NCBI RefSeq assembly: GCF_001571345.1
Contig: NZ_BCTP01000003.1
Location: 1 to 64,000, forward strand
Source of the DNA: Komagataeibacter xylinus NBRC 15237
GTDB taxonomy: Bacteria; Pseudomonadota; Alphaproteobacteria; Acetobacterales; Acetobacteraceae
Direction: 5' to 3'
DNA: 64,000 bases
Shown here: in pieces, positions 9,612 through 19,447 of the stretch
How positions within the stretch are numbered: the first letter of the stretch is position 1
Layout: each line of letters opens with the position of its first letter
Made by a program: the position numbers and the translations under genes
Notes under the pieces: model-generated
Databases searched by the model: none
Told to the model about the DNA's origin: nothing
The model's input: only the letters and a program-made list of their open reading frames with translations

Positions 9612-10355
9612 TCAGCCGTCCTTGCGGGCCGCGATCAGGAATTCGCGGTTGCCTTCCGGCCCGGTAATGGGGCTGGCATCAATGCCCAGAACGCTCCAGC
9701 CCGGCAGGGCGGCCCACCAGTCGCGTATCATTTCGCACACGGCCTCATGCACCGCCGGGTCGCGCACCACGCCCTTGGGGCCAACCGCGTCGCGCCCGGC
9801 CTCGAACTGCGGCTTGATCAGCGCAATGGCCCAGGCACCGGGCACGCACAGGTCAAGCCCCGCGGGGAGTACCGTGCGCAGGCCAATGAAGCTTGCATCA
9901 CATACCAGCGCGCCAATGGGGTCGGGAATGATGGTGGCATCAAGCGCGCGGGCATTGCATTTTTCCAGCACCACGACCTGCCCGGTGTTCGAGCGCAGCT
10001 TCCACGCAAGCTGGCCGTGGCCGACATCGACCGCATAGACCTTCGCGGCCCCTTCATGCAGCAGTACATCGGTAAAGCCGCCGGTCGAGGCCCCCACGTC
10101 AAGGCAGGTCAGGCCAGCAGGCGAAAGGCCAAAATGCTCAAGCCCATGCGCCAGCTTGATCCCCCCGCGTGAGACCCACGGGTGGTCCTGCCCCTTGAGC
10201 ATGAGCGGCGCATCCTCGGGCAACTGGTCGCCCGCCTTGGCAATGCGCCGGTCGGACGTATAGACCAGCCCCGCCATGATGAGCGCCTGCGCCCGGGTGC
10301 GGCTTTCCACCAGTCCCCGGTCCACCAGCATCTGGTCAACACGTCGTTTTGCCAT
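9612..10355 (-). CDS. tlyA: TlyA family rRNA 2'-O-methyltransferase (S4 plus FtsJ-like domains)
   Basis: A 247-residue protein with an N-terminal S4 RNA-binding domain (RRVDQMLVDRGLVESRTRAQALIMAGLV). An FtsJ-like Rossmann methyltransferase domain follows, with SAM motif LDVGASTGGFTDVLL. Characterised TlyA proteins methylate 16S C1409 and/or 23S C1920; the old name is haemolysin A. It follows dxs by 29 bases on the same strand and probably forms an operon with ispA-dxs. Confidence 0.92.
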   Translation of the reverse strand: MAKRRVDQMLVDRGLVESRTRAQALIMAGLVYTSDRRIAKAGDQLPEDAPLMLKGQDHPWVSRGGIKLAHGLEHFGLSPAGLTCLDVGASTGGFTDVLLHEGAAKVYAVDVGHGQLAWKLRSNTGQVVVLEKCNARALDATIIPDPIGALVCDASFIGLRTVLPAGLDLCVPGAWAIALIKPQFEAGRDAVGPKGVVRDPAVHEAVCEMIRDWWAALPGWSVLGIDASPITGPEGNREFLIAARKDG

Positions 10356-10384
10356 GAGTGGTGCTACCCCGACCGGTCCGCGGC

Positions 10385-12376
10385 TCAGGCCATCTGCCGT
10401 GACTGCGGCACGCCAAGGGCGGAAAGCGCCGTTGCCACGATGGCGGGCGCATCCAGCCCGGCCTCCTGGTACTGGGCCTCCTGGCTGTTATGGTCGATGA
10501 AGCGGTCGGGCAGGGTCATGGGGCGGAAGCGCACGCGGTCGAGCAGGCCGGTCTTGGCCAGATGCGTCATGACATAGGAGCCGAATCCGCCTACCGAACC
10601 TTCCTCGATGGTGATCAGCACGGCATGGTTGCGCGCAAGCTGCTCGATCAGCGCGGTGTCGAGCGGCTTGGCGAAGCGGGCATCGGCCACGGTGGGGGAA
10701 AGCCCCTGGGCGGCCAGCATGTCGGCAGCCTTCAGCGCATCGGCAAGCCTCGGCCCGAGCGAGAGGATGGCGATGCCACCCTGCTCGGGGCCGGACTGGC
10801 GCTGCATTTCACGCACGATCCGCCCGCGCCCGATCTCGATGATCTGGCCCGCTGGCGGCAACTCAAGCCCCAGCCCCGCGCCGCGCGGGTAGCGCAGGCC
10901 GAGCGGGCCTTCGTCAAACGCGATGGCGGTGGCGGTCATGTTCAGCAGCTCAAGCTCGTCGCTCGGCGCCATGAGCGTAATGCCCGGCAGGCAGCCCAGA
11001 TAGGCAATGTCGAACGCACCGGCATGGGTCGCGCCATCAGCGCCAACCAGCCCGGCGCGGTCAATGGCGAAGCGCACCGGCAGCTTCTGCAGCACCACGT
11101 CATGCATCACCTGGTCATAGGCGCGCTGCAGGAAGGTGGAATAGATGGCGCAGAACGGGCGCAGCCCTTCGGTGGCCATGCCGGCGGCAAAGGTCACGGC
11201 ATGCTGCTCGGCAATGCCCACGTCAAAAAAGCGGTCGGGATAGGCCTTGGCGAACTTGTCCAGCCCGGTGCCCGACGGCATGGCGGCGGTGATCGTGACG
11301 ATCTTGTCGTCAGTCGCGGCCTGGCGGACGAGTTCCTTGGCAAACACCGAGGTGTAGCTTGGCGGCCCGGACGGGCCCTTTTTCTGCTCGCCGGTGACCA
11401 CATTGAACTTGGAGACGGCATGATACTTGTCACCCGCCGATTCGGCCGGGCTGTAGCCGTGGCCTTTTTCCGTGATGACATGCAGCAGGACGGGGCCGAC
11501 ATCCTCGGCATCGCGCAGGTTGCGCAGGATGTGGACAAGCTGGTTCATGTCATGCCCGTTGACGGGGCCGACATAATAAAAGCCGAGTTCTTCGAACAAA
11601 GTGCCGCCGGTCATGATGCCACGCGCGTATTCATCGGCCTTCTTGGCCGTGCGCTCGAGGCGACCGGGCAGGCGCTTGGCCATTTTGGCGGCGAGTTCGC
11701 GCAGGCTCAGGAACTTGCGCGAGGACATCAGCCGCGACAGGTAGCTTGACATGGCGCCCACGGGTGGGGCGATCGACATCTCGTTGTCGTTGAGCACCAC
11801 GATCAGGCGCTCGGCGCCGGGGCCGCAATGCGACGCGTTGTTCATGGCTTCATACGCCATGCCCGCCGAGATCGAGCCATCGCCGATCACGGCAATCACG
11901 TTGCGCTCGCGGTAGGAGGGGTCTTCCTCCGCGCGCAGGTGGTGGGCGACGGCCATGCCGAGGCCCGCCGAAATGGAGGTGGAGGAGTGCGCCGCGCCAA
12001 ACGGGTCGTATTCGCTCTCGCTGCGGCGCGTGAAGCCCGAAAGCCCGCCCGGCTGGCGCAGGGTGCGGATGCGCTCGCGCCGCCCGGTCAGGATCTTGTG
12101 GGGGTAGGTCTGGTGGCCCACATCCCAGATCACGCGGTCGGCGGGCGTGTCGAACACGGCATGCAGCGCCACCGTGAGCTCAACCACGCCCAGGGATGCG
12201 CCAAGGTGGCCGCCGGTGGTGGACACGGTATCGATCGTTTCCGACCGCAGTTCCTCCGCAAGCTGCTTGAGCTGCTCGACCGAGAGGTTGCGCATGTCGT
12301 GCGGCCACTGCACCCGGTCAAGCTGGGCGTAGCGCCCAAGGGTGGGGATGGTGGAGGACGGGTTGCTCTCGCTCAT
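10385..12376 (-). CDS. dxs: 1-deoxy-D-xylulose-5-phosphate synthase
   Basis: This thiamine-diphosphate enzyme joins pyruvate and glyceraldehyde-3-phosphate, the first step of the MEP isoprenoid pathway. The 663-residue length is typical. Visible motifs are [17 protein letters not shown] near the start, the thiamine-binding [15 protein letters not shown], the [13 protein letters not shown] transketolase block and a C-terminal domain. It lies 5 bases after ispA, so early isoprenoid supply and prenyl elongation are co-expressed. In acetic acid bacteria the output serves ubiquinone, carotenoid-type and hopanoid lipids. Confidence 0.97.
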   Translation of the reverse strand: MSESNPSSTIPTLGRYAQLDRVQWPHDMRNLSVEQLKQLAEELRSETIDTVSTTGGHLGASLGVVELTVALHAVFDTPADRVIWDVGHQTYPHKILTGRRERIRTLRQPGGLSGFTRRSESEYDPFGAAHSSTSISAGLGMAVAHHLRAEEDPSYRERNVIAVIGDGSISAGMAYEAMNNASHCGPGAERLIVVLNDNEMSIAPPVGAMSSYLSRLMSSRKFLSLRELAAKMAKRLPGRLERTAKKADEYARGIMTGGTLFEELGFYYVGPVNGHDMNQLVHILRNLRDAEDVGPVLLHVITEKGHGYSPAESAGDKYHAVSKFNVVTGEQKKGPSGPPSYTSVFAKELVRQAATDDKIVTITAAMPSGTGLDKFAKAYPDRFFDVGIAEQHAVTFAAGMATEGLRPFCAIYSTFLQRAYDQVMHDVVLQKLPVRFAIDRAGLVGADGATHAGAFDIAYLGCLPGITLMAPSDELELLNMTATAIAFDEGPLGLRYPRGAGLGLELPPAGQIIEIGRGRIVREMQRQSGPEQGGIAILSLGPRLADALKAADMLAAQGLSPTVADARFAKPLDTALIEQLARNHAVLITIEEGSVGGFGSYVMTHLAKTGLLDRVRFRPMTLPDRFIDHNSQEAQYQEAGLDAPAIVATALSALGVPQSRQMA

Positions 12377-12381
12377 GTCGA

Positions 12382-13329
12382 TCAGTTCCTGCGCTCGACC
12401 ACGTAATGCACCAGGTCACGCAGGCGATCCGCCTCTGGCCCGAAGATGTCGATATGGGATTCGGCCTGCTCGGCCACGCGCCGCGCCTCGCGCGCGGCCC
12501 CTTCAACGCCGAGCAGGGCGACATAGGTGGACTTGCCCGCCGCTTCGTCCTTGCCTGCGGTCTTGCCGAGTTCCTCGGCGCTGGCGGTGGCGTCGAGCAC
12601 GTCATCGGCAATCTGGAAGGCCGCGCCAAGGTCGCGGCCATAGGCCGAGATGCGCTTGCGCACGTCATCGCTGGCCTGGCCAAGGATGGCCCCGGCCTCG
12701 GCGGCGTAACGGATCAGGCAACCGGTCTTGAGCGCATGCAGGCGGGCGACTTCCTCAAGCGACAGGGCGCGGCCTTCGCCTTCCATGTCGATCATCTGGC
12801 CGCCCACCATGCCAGCCGCGCCCGAGGCATCGGCCAGCGCGCGCACGAGGTTGATGCGCACCTCGGCGGAGGCATGGGTCAGCGGATTGGCCAGGATGTC
12901 GAACGACATGGTCTGGAGCGCGTCACCGGCAAGGATGGCGGTGGCTTCATCGAACTTGCGGTGGGTGGAGGGCTGGCCCCGGCGCAGGTCGTCGTCATCC
13001 ATGGCGGGCAGGTCGTCATGCACCAGGGAGTAGGCATGCAGCATCTCGACCGACGCCGCGACACGGTCGGCCGCATCAGGGCTGGCCTTGAACAGGCTGG
13101 CCACTTCGGCCACCAGGTAGCCACGCAGGCGCTTGCCGCCGCCCAGGGTGGCATAGCGCATGGAATCGATCAGGCGGGCCTCGCCACCTTCCACGCGCGG
13201 GAGCAGGCGGTCGATCATCGCCTCGATGGCGGTGGCGCGCGCGGACATGGATGCACGCAGACGGACCATGCGATCCGTTCCGTCTGTTTGGGACGAGGGT
13301 GCTGTTGTTTGGCTCATCTGGTGCATCAA
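12382..13329 (-). CDS. ispA: polyprenyl (farnesyl) diphosphate synthase
   Basis: A trans-isoprenyl diphosphate synthase of 315 residues that probably makes farnesyl diphosphate from IPP and DMAPP. The first Asp-rich motif [10 protein letters not shown] and the second DDVLD are intact, as are GGKRLRG and the HAYSLVHDD context. The gene overlaps the end of xseB by 4 bases (13326-13329), indicating translational coupling in xseB-ispA-dxs-tlyA. Chain length (C15 versus C10 or C20) is inferred from the neighbours, not proven. Confidence 0.93.
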   Translation of the reverse strand: MMHQMSQTTAPSSQTDGTDRMVRLRASMSARATAIEAMIDRLLPRVEGGEARLIDSMRYATLGGGKRLRGYLVAEVASLFKASPDAADRVAASVEMLHAYSLVHDDLPAMDDDDLRRGQPSTHRKFDEATAILAGDALQTMSFDILANPLTHASAEVRINLVRALADASGAAGMVGGQMIDMEGEGRALSLEEVARLHALKTGCLIRYAAEAGAILGQASDDVRKRISAYGRDLGAAFQIADDVLDATASAEELGKTAGKDEAAGKSTYVALLGVEGAAREARRVAEQAESHIDIFGPEADRLRDLVHYVVERRN

Positions 13330-13556
13330 TCCATTGGTTTCGCTTCCAGCGCGCCATCGGCACGCTGGACAATCGCCTGAACGCGGGCCTCGGCCTCGTC
13401 CAGTTTCTTCTGACAGTACTGTCTCAGGGCGGCGCCACGCTCATAGGCGGTGATCGCATCTTCCAGCCGTAGCTGGCCGACCTCAAGCTGGCGCACGATG
13501 GCTTCAAGTTCGGCCAGAGCCTCCTCGAAGGAAAGGTTGGTCAGGTCATCGGTCAT
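13326..13556 (-). CDS. xseB: exodeoxyribonuclease VII small subunit
   Basis: The 76-residue small subunit of the single-strand DNA exonuclease VII. It has the family core LSFEEALAELEAIVRQLE and LEDAITAYERGAALRQYCQKKLDEAE, forming two helices. It is first in the xseB-ispA-dxs-tlyA cluster, an arrangement common in proteobacteria. The large subunit xseA is not in the window. Confidence 0.93.
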   Translation of the reverse strand: MTDDLTNLSFEEALAELEAIVRQLEVGQLRLEDAITAYERGAALRQYCQKKLDEAEARVQAIVQRADGALEAKPMD

Positions 13557-13656
13557 GTGGGCGCGGCACTTCCTGAAATAACGGGGCTGGCGGAGGCATT
13601 ACATCCTTGAAGGCCCTCCTGCCAAGGGGACAACGCGTTTTACGGCATTTTGGAGT

Positions 13657-13923
13657 CTATGCCGAGGCCGCTGGCGCGGGAGTGGCGGGGGTTGCGTCGG
13701 GCCTGCGGCGGATGACGAAGGAAAGCGTGCCGCCTTCCTCGCCAAAAGCAATGAGGGCGTGGCCCGTTTCGCGGCAGAAAGCCTGGAAATCCGCGACCGA
13801 GGCCCGGTCGGTCGCGATCACGCGCAGCCGCGCGCCTGGTGGCAGGCCGCGCAGCATGCGGTTGGCCTTGAGCACGGGCAGGGGACATGTCAGGCCGCGC
13901 GCGTCTAGCAGGATTTCACTCAT
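13657..13923 (-). CDS. TusA/SirA-like sulfur carrier protein
   Basis: An 88-residue member of the TusA family, small proteins that carry persulfide sulfur on a conserved cysteine for tRNA thiolation, molybdenum cofactor or related pathways. The CPxP motif is intact (RGLTCPLPVLKANRML, Cys13), followed by a two-layer sandwich ending in FVIRRRP. A short Ala/Pro-rich tail follows. The gene stands alone between xseB and the divergent ROK kinase gene, so its partner is unknown. Confidence 0.88.
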   Translation of the reverse strand: MSEILLDARGLTCPLPVLKANRMLRGLPPGARLRVIATDRASVADFQAFCRETGHALIAFGEEGGTLSFVIRRRPDATPATPAPAASA

Positions 13924-14046
13924 GGGTGGCCATGCCTCCTTGGTGGTTGGCAGCTATGCCCTTGCATCAGGGTTTGATGTTGCGTGCAGGTACGATCATA
14001 AAAGCAAATGCGCCACTGATAAAACATGATGAAAGAAAGACTCCGG

Positions 14047-14955
14047 ATGGCCGACTATCGTATTGGAATTGATTTTGGCGGGACCAAGATCGAAATAACC
14101 GCCCTTGGCATGGATGGCACCGAGCTTTTGCGCCGCCGCATTGCCAATCCTGGCAATTACCCCGCGGCCATCGAGGCCATGTGTGACCTGATCCGCGGTG
14201 TTGATCAGGAGCTCGGGGGTACCGGCACGGTTGGAATCGGCATTCCCGGCTCCATCAGCCCCGATACGGGCGTGATCAAGAACGCCAATGCCACATGGCT
14301 CAACAACCAGCCCCTGATCGTGGACATGACGGCGGCGTTGGGCCGTGCGGTGCGTATCGAGAACGATGCGAACTGCTTTGCGCTGTCGGAGGCGATTGAT
14401 GGCGCGGGGGCAGGCCATCACAGCGTGTTTGGCGTGATCATCGGCACCGGCATGGGGGCTGGCATCGTGATCGACCAGAAACTGCTGATCGGCCATAACC
14501 ACATTGCGGGGGAATGGGGGCATGTGCCGCTGCCCTGGCCGCGCATTGAGGAATTTCCCATGCCCAAATGTTTCTGCGGCAATGAAGGGTGTATGGAGCG
14601 CTTTCTCAGTGGGTCGGCGCTGGCGCAGGACTGGAAAGGCCCCGGCCACCGCAGCGCCGCCCATATCGAGCAGGAGGCCGAGGCAGGCGACCTGACCGCC
14701 ATCGGCGCGCTTGACCGCTACATGGACCGCATGGCCCGCGCCTGCGCCATGGCCATCAACTTCATGGACCCCGACGTCATCGTGCTTGGCGGTGGCGTGT
14801 CGAACCTTGATTCGATCTATGACCGCGTGCCCCGCCTCATGCGGCGCTATGTCATCACCCCCAACTGTACCACGCCCATCGTGCGCAACAAGCATGGCGA
14901 CAGTTCGGGCGTGCGCGGTGCCGCATGGCTGTGGGATGATCACCACACGGCATGA
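14047..14955 (+). CDS. ROK-family sugar kinase (fructokinase-like)
   Basis: An ATP-dependent hexose kinase of about 302 residues. The phosphate motif DFGGTKIEI opens the protein. The ROK zinc motif is CFCGNEGCME, and GTGMGAG with a second glycine-rich site GVVxGGGVSN-like near the end completes the fold. Members are annotated fructokinase, mannokinase or N-acetylglucosamine kinase; sequence alone does not settle the sugar. The start could be 14026 or 14047. I use 14047 because MADYRIGIDFGG matches family N-termini and AAAGAAAGA lies upstream. It stands alone on the plus strand amid minus-strand genes. Confidence 0.85.
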   Translation: MADYRIGIDFGGTKIEITALGMDGTELLRRRIANPGNYPAAIEAMCDLIRGVDQELGGTGTVGIGIPGSISPDTGVIKNANATWLNNQPLIVDMTAALGRAVRIENDANCFALSEAIDGAGAGHHSVFGVIIGTGMGAGIVIDQKLLIGHNHIAGEWGHVPLPWPRIEEFPMPKCFCGNEGCMERFLSGSALAQDWKGPGHRSAAHIEQEAEAGDLTAIGALDRYMDRMARACAMAINFMDPDVIVLGGGVSNLDSIYDRVPRLMRRYVITPNCTTPIVRNKHGDSSGVRGAAWLWDDHHTA

Positions 14956-14979
14956 AGGTCCGGCAGGGGCGGGCTGTTT

Positions 14980-15756
14980 TCAGCCTTCCTCTCCCCCTTC
15001 GGCTTCCGCCTCCGGGGCACGGAAGCCCGTGGCCACCACGTAAAGCTCGCTGGATTCCTTGCGGCTTGCGGGCGGCTTGGCATGGCGCACCTGGGTAAAC
15101 AGGCGCTTGAGTTCAGCGAGCATCTGCTTTTCCGACCCGCCCTGGAACACCTTGGCCACGAACGCGCCGCCGGGGGCGAGAATGCGCGTGGCAAAATCCA
15201 GTGCCAGCTCGGCCAGGCCGATGATGCGCAGGTGATCGGTCGGCGCATGGCCCGTGGTGTTGGGCGCCATGTCGGACATGACCACGTCGGCCCGGCCACC
15301 GAGCAGTTCCGTCAGGCGGTCCGGCATGTCGGGGTCATTGAAATCCCCTTCGATGATGGTCGCACCCGGCACCGGGTCAACCGGCAGCAGGTCCACGCCC
15401 ACCACCCTGGCCGCGCCGCGCTTGACCGCGACCTGCGTCCAGCCGCCCGGTGCCGCGCCAAGATCGACGATGCGCGTGCCGGGCGTGATCAGGTGAAAAC
15501 GGTCATCAAGTTCGATCAGCTTGAAGGCCGCGCGTGAGCGCCAGCCCTGCTTCTGGGCGGCCTGCACGTAGGGGTCGTTGAGCTGTCGTTGCAGCCAGCG
15601 GTGCTGGGCGGTGGTGCGCCCGCGGGCTTTCTTTACGGTTACGGTCTTGGTGCGGTTGGACTGGGCGGCCTGTCCGTCACTGGCGCTGTCACCGCCGGGA
15701 GTGAGACTGCTGGTACGGGCCTTGCCCGGAATGCGGGTGGTGGAACGCTGCTTCAT
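14980..15756 (-). CDS. rlmE: 23S rRNA 2'-O-methyltransferase RlmE (FtsJ/RrmJ)
   Basis: This SAM-dependent enzyme methylates U2552 of 23S rRNA late in 50S assembly. The 258-residue protein has a basic, disordered N-terminal extension of about 45 residues and then the FtsJ core (QGWRSRAAFKLIELDDRF). The SAM site is DLGAAPGGWTQVA, the catalytic block is SDMAPNTTGH, and a further core helix is GGAFVAKVFQGG. The conserved K-D-K-E tetrad is in place. It begins 12 bases after the ppx stop on the same strand, so the two are cotranscribed. Confidence 0.95.
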   Translation of the reverse strand: MKQRSTTRIPGKARTSSLTPGGDSASDGQAAQSNRTKTVTVKKARGRTTAQHRWLQRQLNDPYVQAAQKQGWRSRAAFKLIELDDRFHLITPGTRIVDLGAAPGGWTQVAVKRGAARVVGVDLLPVDPVPGATIIEGDFNDPDMPDRLTELLGGRADVVMSDMAPNTTGHAPTDHLRIIGLAELALDFATRILAPGGAFVAKVFQGGSEKQMLAELKRLFTQVRHAKPPASRKESSELYVVATGFRAPEAEAEGGEEG

Positions 15757-15768
15757 GACGGGACGCGG

Positions 15769-16899
15769 TCAGGGACTGACCTGGTGCTCCAAACGATTGT
15801 ACAGGGAAAAGGAAGGCGGCGCGGTGGCTGGGGCCGCCTGTCGCCTGCGGTTGCCAATCATGCGTAAAAGCAGCCCGTCGCGCAATCCCCGGTCGGCCAC
15901 GGTCACGTCCGCCATGGGCCATGTGGTGACGATGGCCTCGAATATGGCGCAGCCCGGCAGGATGTAGCGCGCGCGCTCCGCCCCGATTATGGGGTTGCGC
16001 ACCAGCCCCTCGAGCCCGCCCGTGCGCAGGGTGTCGATCATGCTCAGGGCGCGGGGCACGGACAGGGCGGAGCCATCAATGCTGGCCCGGTCGTAACGCC
16101 CCTGGCCCAGTGCAAGGCTGGCCAGCGTGGTCACGGTGCCGCTGGTGCCCAGCAGCATGACATTCTGGCGCGCGATTTCACGCGCGATGCAGTGCACGTC
16201 ATCAAAGCCGCGCAGCACGTCGCTGATTTCGGATACGACGCCGTGGTAGCCCCGATCGGTAAAGATGTCGGCGCCATGGCGCTCGGCCAGGGTCATGATG
16301 CCCACCGGCAGGCTGACATAGCCCGAAAGGTCGTGGCTTCCGGCTTCGCGGTCGATGCGCGCCCAGGCGATCTCGGTCGAGCCGCCGCCAATATCGAACA
16401 ATAGCCCGCGGCTGGTGCCCGCATGCCCGCCCTGCAGCAGCGAGGTGCAGGCCGCAAGGGCAAGCTCTGCTTCCTCCCGCGCGGAAATGACAGAAATGTC
16501 GAGCCCGGTCTCGCGCAGCACACGGCCGATGAACTCCATGCCATTGGCCGCCCGCCTGCACGCCTCGGTGGCGATGGCGCGGTGACCGTGCAGGTCATAC
16601 AGCCCCATGCGGGCCACGCAGGCCTGAAGGGCGGCGAGCGTGCGCTCCATCGCGGCATCGGCGAGCTGGCCTGAATGGTGCAGCCCTTCACCAAGGCGCA
16701 CGGCGCGGCTGAAACTGTCGATCACGCGAAGGCCGTGTTCGCCCGCGCGGGCAATGAGCAGGCGGCAGTTGTGGGTGCCAAGGTCTATGGCGGCATAAAG
16801 CGGCGCGCGCATCAAGCGGCGGTGCACGGCAGGCGGGAAAGGGGCAATCCCTGCCTGCGGGCGTATCTTTGCACTGTGCGGCTGCTGGACCATGTTCAT
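15769..16899 (-). CDS. Ppx/GppA family exopolyphosphatase/phosphatase
   Basis: A 376-residue member of the ASKHA-fold phosphatase family, which removes terminal phosphates from polyphosphate or pppGpp. The N-terminal phosphate loop AAIDLGTHNCRLLIA, the block ISAREEAELA and the second loop FDIGGGSTEIAW are all intact. It lacks the C-terminal HD domain of long Ppx proteins, so it is the short form usual in alphaproteobacteria. Whether it acts on polyphosphate or pppGpp is open. Upstream is the tRNA-Gln gene on the other strand. Confidence 0.88.
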   Translation of the reverse strand: MNMVQQPHSAKIRPQAGIAPFPPAVHRRLMRAPLYAAIDLGTHNCRLLIARAGEHGLRVIDSFSRAVRLGEGLHHSGQLADAAMERTLAALQACVARMGLYDLHGHRAIATEACRRAANGMEFIGRVLRETGLDISVISAREEAELALAACTSLLQGGHAGTSRGLLFDIGGGSTEIAWARIDREAGSHDLSGYVSLPVGIMTLAERHGADIFTDRGYHGVVSEISDVLRGFDDVHCIAREIARQNVMLLGTSGTVTTLASLALGQGRYDRASIDGSALSVPRALSMIDTLRTGGLEGLVRNPIIGAERARYILPGCAIFEAIVTTWPMADVTVADRGLRDGLLLRMIGNRRRQAAPATAPPSFSLYNRLEHQVSP

Positions 16900-17067
16900 C
16901 CCAAACCCGTTTGGCGGCCAAGGTATTACCTATTGTGTTGAGTGTTCTGCGCAAAACGCAAGACAAAAGAGAAAAGTTTATAAAAATGCGCGCAAGGGGG
17001 TTGCACCCCCCGGAGCGGGCGGGTATATGCCTGATCACCGCAGCGCATCGCGCCGCTCTCTCCTTGC

Positions 17068-17141
17068 TGGGGGATAGTTTAGCGGTAGAACTACCGGCTC
17101 TGACCCGGTCAGCCCTGGTTCGAATCCAGGTCCCCCAGCCA
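17068..17141 (+). tRNA. tRNA-Gln (anticodon CUG)
   Basis: A complete 74-base cloverleaf with encoded CCA. The acceptor stem is TGGGGGA with TCCCCCA, followed by G then CCA. The D arm is GTTT with GAAC around AGCGGTA, and the anticodon stem is ACCGG with CCGGT around loop CTCTGAC (anticodon CTG at 17100-17102). The T arm is CTGG with CCAG around TTCGAAT. It marks the left border of the accessory block. Confidence 0.95.
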
Positions 17142-17230
17142 AAGAGATCTCTTCTTGATAAAACTGATAAGTTTTTTCTCTGCAGGCAGGCTGAAAAGTC
17201 CGTGCAGGGAATGGTCTGTCATTATGACAA

Positions 17231-17275
17231 ATGGTCTGGCGAGGCTTTTTTCAGAAAGTTTCAGGGACCGCCGTG
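17231..17275 (+). repeat. degenerate copy of dispersed hairpin repeat
   Basis: The segment reads GGTCTGGCGAGGC then TTTTTTCAGAAAGTTTCAGG. It matches the pattern GGTGAAGCTTTTTTC/AAAAAGCTTC seen elsewhere in the window, with several substitutions that weaken the hairpin. Confidence 0.55.
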
Positions 17276-17356
17276 CAATCGGTTGCGTCAATGGCGGGGC
17301 TATCAGCGAAGGATGGCGAAGCAGGCAGCTCACCTGTCTGGTGATGACGCCTTCCA

Positions 17357-17440
17357 AGAGACTGTCTGCAAAGTTGGCCCGGAAAACATCCAGCAAACAT
17401 AGGGAAGTTTTTGGTGAAGCTTTTTTAAAAAAAGCAGTGC
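17357..17440 (+). repeat. long copy of dispersed repeat (copy A)
   Basis: It starts AGAGACTGTCTGCAAAGT, runs through CGGAAAACATCC, and ends with GGTGAAGC TTTTTTAAAAAAAGC. It aligns over about 80 bases with the copy at 38702, including the segment before the hairpin. The terminal hairpin could act as a terminator. Confidence 0.8.
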
Positions 17441-17923
17441 CCAGAACTTTTTATCATTTTTTATCAATGAGTTGCTTTCGAGCGGCATCTAAAATCATTA
17501 TCATATAGAGTAAGGTAACGGGTCTGGCTGTCCCCGGTCGAGGATCGCCAGTGCGGGTCAGCTCATGCGTGTCATGACCGAAGGCTTGATGCCATTCACG
17601 GCTGGCCAGAATTCATATGTTTTTCTGTAATATAAAAAGTAATGCAAGCATTCCTTTTAGTAATAAATTTATAGGATAAATATTTTTTTCATAATTTGGT
17701 TTTTCCTGCGCCTGGGGTGGGAAAATCCTTGCATGGCCTGGCCTATAGCGCCCTTTCGCATTGAATCATATTTATTAAATAATGATTTCATCTGTTACAT
17801 GATTTGCGAAATTCGTGGCCTGTCCCTACAGCGGTTGTACTATTCATGCGGGCAGGGGCCTTGTCTCGGCGGACATTTTCTGTTCGGCTAAGAAACATAT
17901 TTTTTATTGTGCAGGATTTCCGC

Positions 17924-19246
17924 ATGAACAGGATGATGAGCTTCGGTCTGTCTATGCGCTACCTCGGCTATCATGCGGCAAGTTGGCGTCATCCTGATGC
18001 AAACCCGCGTGGCGGCATGCAGTTCGCGCATTTTGCTGAAGTGGCCCGCAAGGCGGAAGCCGCCGGGTTTGACATGCTCTTCCTCGCGGATGGTATTGGC
18101 ATCCGTACCGTTGACAGCCCGGTGGGCGCGCTGGCCCAGACAGCCCAGACGGCCGATCTCGAGCCCCTGACCCTGCTGTCTGCCCTGTCGGCGGTGACAA
18201 CCAATATCGGCCTCGTGGCCACGGCCTCCACAACCTATAACGAGCCTTTTCATGTGGCGCGCAAATACGCCTCGCTTGACCGGATCAGTGGCGGGCGTGC
18301 CGGGTGGAATATCGTCACGTCATGGTCGGAGGCGGAAGCATGGAATTTCGGACGTGATACCCATCTGGGCTATGCCGAGCGCTACGAGCGCGCCTATGAA
18401 TTCGCCGATGTGGTCGAAGGGCTGTGGCATTCATGGGGCACGGACGCCATCGTGGCGGACAAGAAAACCGGCATTTTCCTTGATACCAGCCGCCTGCGCG
18501 TACTGAACCACAAAGGCCCGCATTTTCGCGTGCGGGGGCCGCTTGACGTGCCACCAAGCCCGCAGGGGCACCCGGTCATGGTGCAGGCGGGCGCATCCGA
18601 TGCGGGCATCGAACTCGCCGCGCGCAAGGCCGAAGTGGTCTATGCGCTGCCGCATGATTTGCAGATGGCCGAAAGCTATTCCCGCCGCCTGCGCGGCGCG
18701 CTCGAGCAGCATGGCCGCGACCCGCGCGGCATCCGCATCCTGGCGGGCATCACGCCCTATATTGGCGCGACCATGGCCGAGGCGCAGGAAAAATACGATG
18801 CTATGAATGCCCTGATCCTGCCGGAACTCGGGTTGTCCTATCTTTATGCCCAGTTGGGCGACCTCTCGGCTTTTCCGCTCGATGGCCCGGTGCCTGATCC
18901 GGTCGATCCGCGCGTGCGCAGTATTGCGCAGGGACTGATCACCATGGCGCGGTCACGCAACATGACCATCCGCCAGCTTTATAATTTCATTGCCGCCGGT
19001 TTTGGCTCGCGCGTGGTGATCGGCACGCCAGAAAGTATCGTAGATGAAATGCAGGAATGGTTTGAAACCGGGTTTGTTGACGGTTTCAATCTGTGCCCCG
19101 CATTGTTGCCGATGGATATTGATTCGTTCTCAAATCATATCCTGCCTGAACTACGCCGCCGGGGTCTGGCGCGCACGGGTTATGCAGGCTCCACATTACG
19201 CGCAAACCTGGGCCTGCCCATGCCGGGCTGCTGTTACCCCGCCTGA
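17924..19246 (+). CDS. NtaA/SnaA/DszA-type FMN-dependent monooxygenase (LLM class)
   Basis: A 440-residue bacterial luciferase-like flavin monooxygenase of the group that includes nitrilotriacetate, EDTA and dibenzothiophene-sulfone monooxygenases. These use FMNH2 from a separate reductase to oxygenate and often cleave N- or S-substituents. Family features are YHAASWRHPDA near the N-terminus, FDMLFLADG, GRAGWNIVTS, HKGPHFRVRGPL with SPQGHPVMVQAG, and GTPESIVDEMQEWFE. The ATG at 17924 with AGGA upstream fits family N-termini; upstream in-frame codons add an unconserved tail. It is the first gene of the accessory block. No flavin reductase (NtaB-like) gene is visible nearby. Substrate unknown. 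Confidence 0.85.
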   Translation: MNRMMSFGLSMRYLGYHAASWRHPDANPRGGMQFAHFAEVARKAEAAGFDMLFLADGIGIRTVDSPVGALAQTAQTADLEPLTLLSALSAVTTNIGLVATASTTYNEPFHVARKYASLDRISGGRAGWNIVTSWSEAEAWNFGRDTHLGYAERYERAYEFADVVEGLWHSWGTDAIVADKKTGIFLDTSRLRVLNHKGPHFRVRGPLDVPPSPQGHPVMVQAGASDAGIELAARKAEVVYALPHDLQMAESYSRRLRGALEQHGRDPRGIRILAGITPYIGATMAEAQEKYDAMNALILPELGLSYLYAQLGDLSAFPLDGPVPDPVDPRVRSIAQGLITMARSRNMTIRQLYNFIAAGFGSRVVIGTPESIVDEMQEWFETGFVDGFNLCPALLPMDIDSFSNHILPELRRRGLARTGYAGSTLRANLGLPMPGCCYPA

Positions 19247-19447
19247 GCACCGCAGGCATTTTAGGGTTCAGGCGCGTGACGGGAACGGCATGACGCAACG
19301 GGTTCCGCCCTGATGCGCGGGTGTCGCGCATGCCGCCGGTTCACGGGGGCGTATGGGGCCTGCCCGGTAACAATGGTTCTGCACATTCGCTGACAACATC
19401 AATATCGCCGTGCCGCCTTGGCGCGCAGGGCAGGGGAACGTCTCATC

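Larger units (their letters stand above)
17142..17923. other. long AT-rich intergenic region with two repeat copies
   Basis: About 780 bases with no convincing gene; the open frames present have no family features and cross repeat sequence. It holds a degenerate copy (17231-17275) and a long copy (17357-17440) of the dispersed hairpin repeat. After about 17600 comes a strongly AT-rich stretch leading into the monooxygenase gene, with an imperfect palindrome at 17764-17787. Composition departs sharply from the flanking GC-rich genes. Confidence 0.7.

Noticed and set aside
10490-11749. 419-codon plus-strand open frame inside dxs
   Set aside because: It lies wholly antisense to dxs, whose motifs are complete; composition is typical of a GC-rich shadow frame.
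12406-13380. 324-codon plus-strand frame over ispA and xseB
   Set aside because: Antisense shadow of conserved genes with no start context or domain.
17109-17396. 95-codon minus-strand frame overlapping the tRNA-Gln
   Set aside because: It covers the tRNA 3' half and a repeat copy; a familiar spurious translation of tRNA-adjacent sequence.
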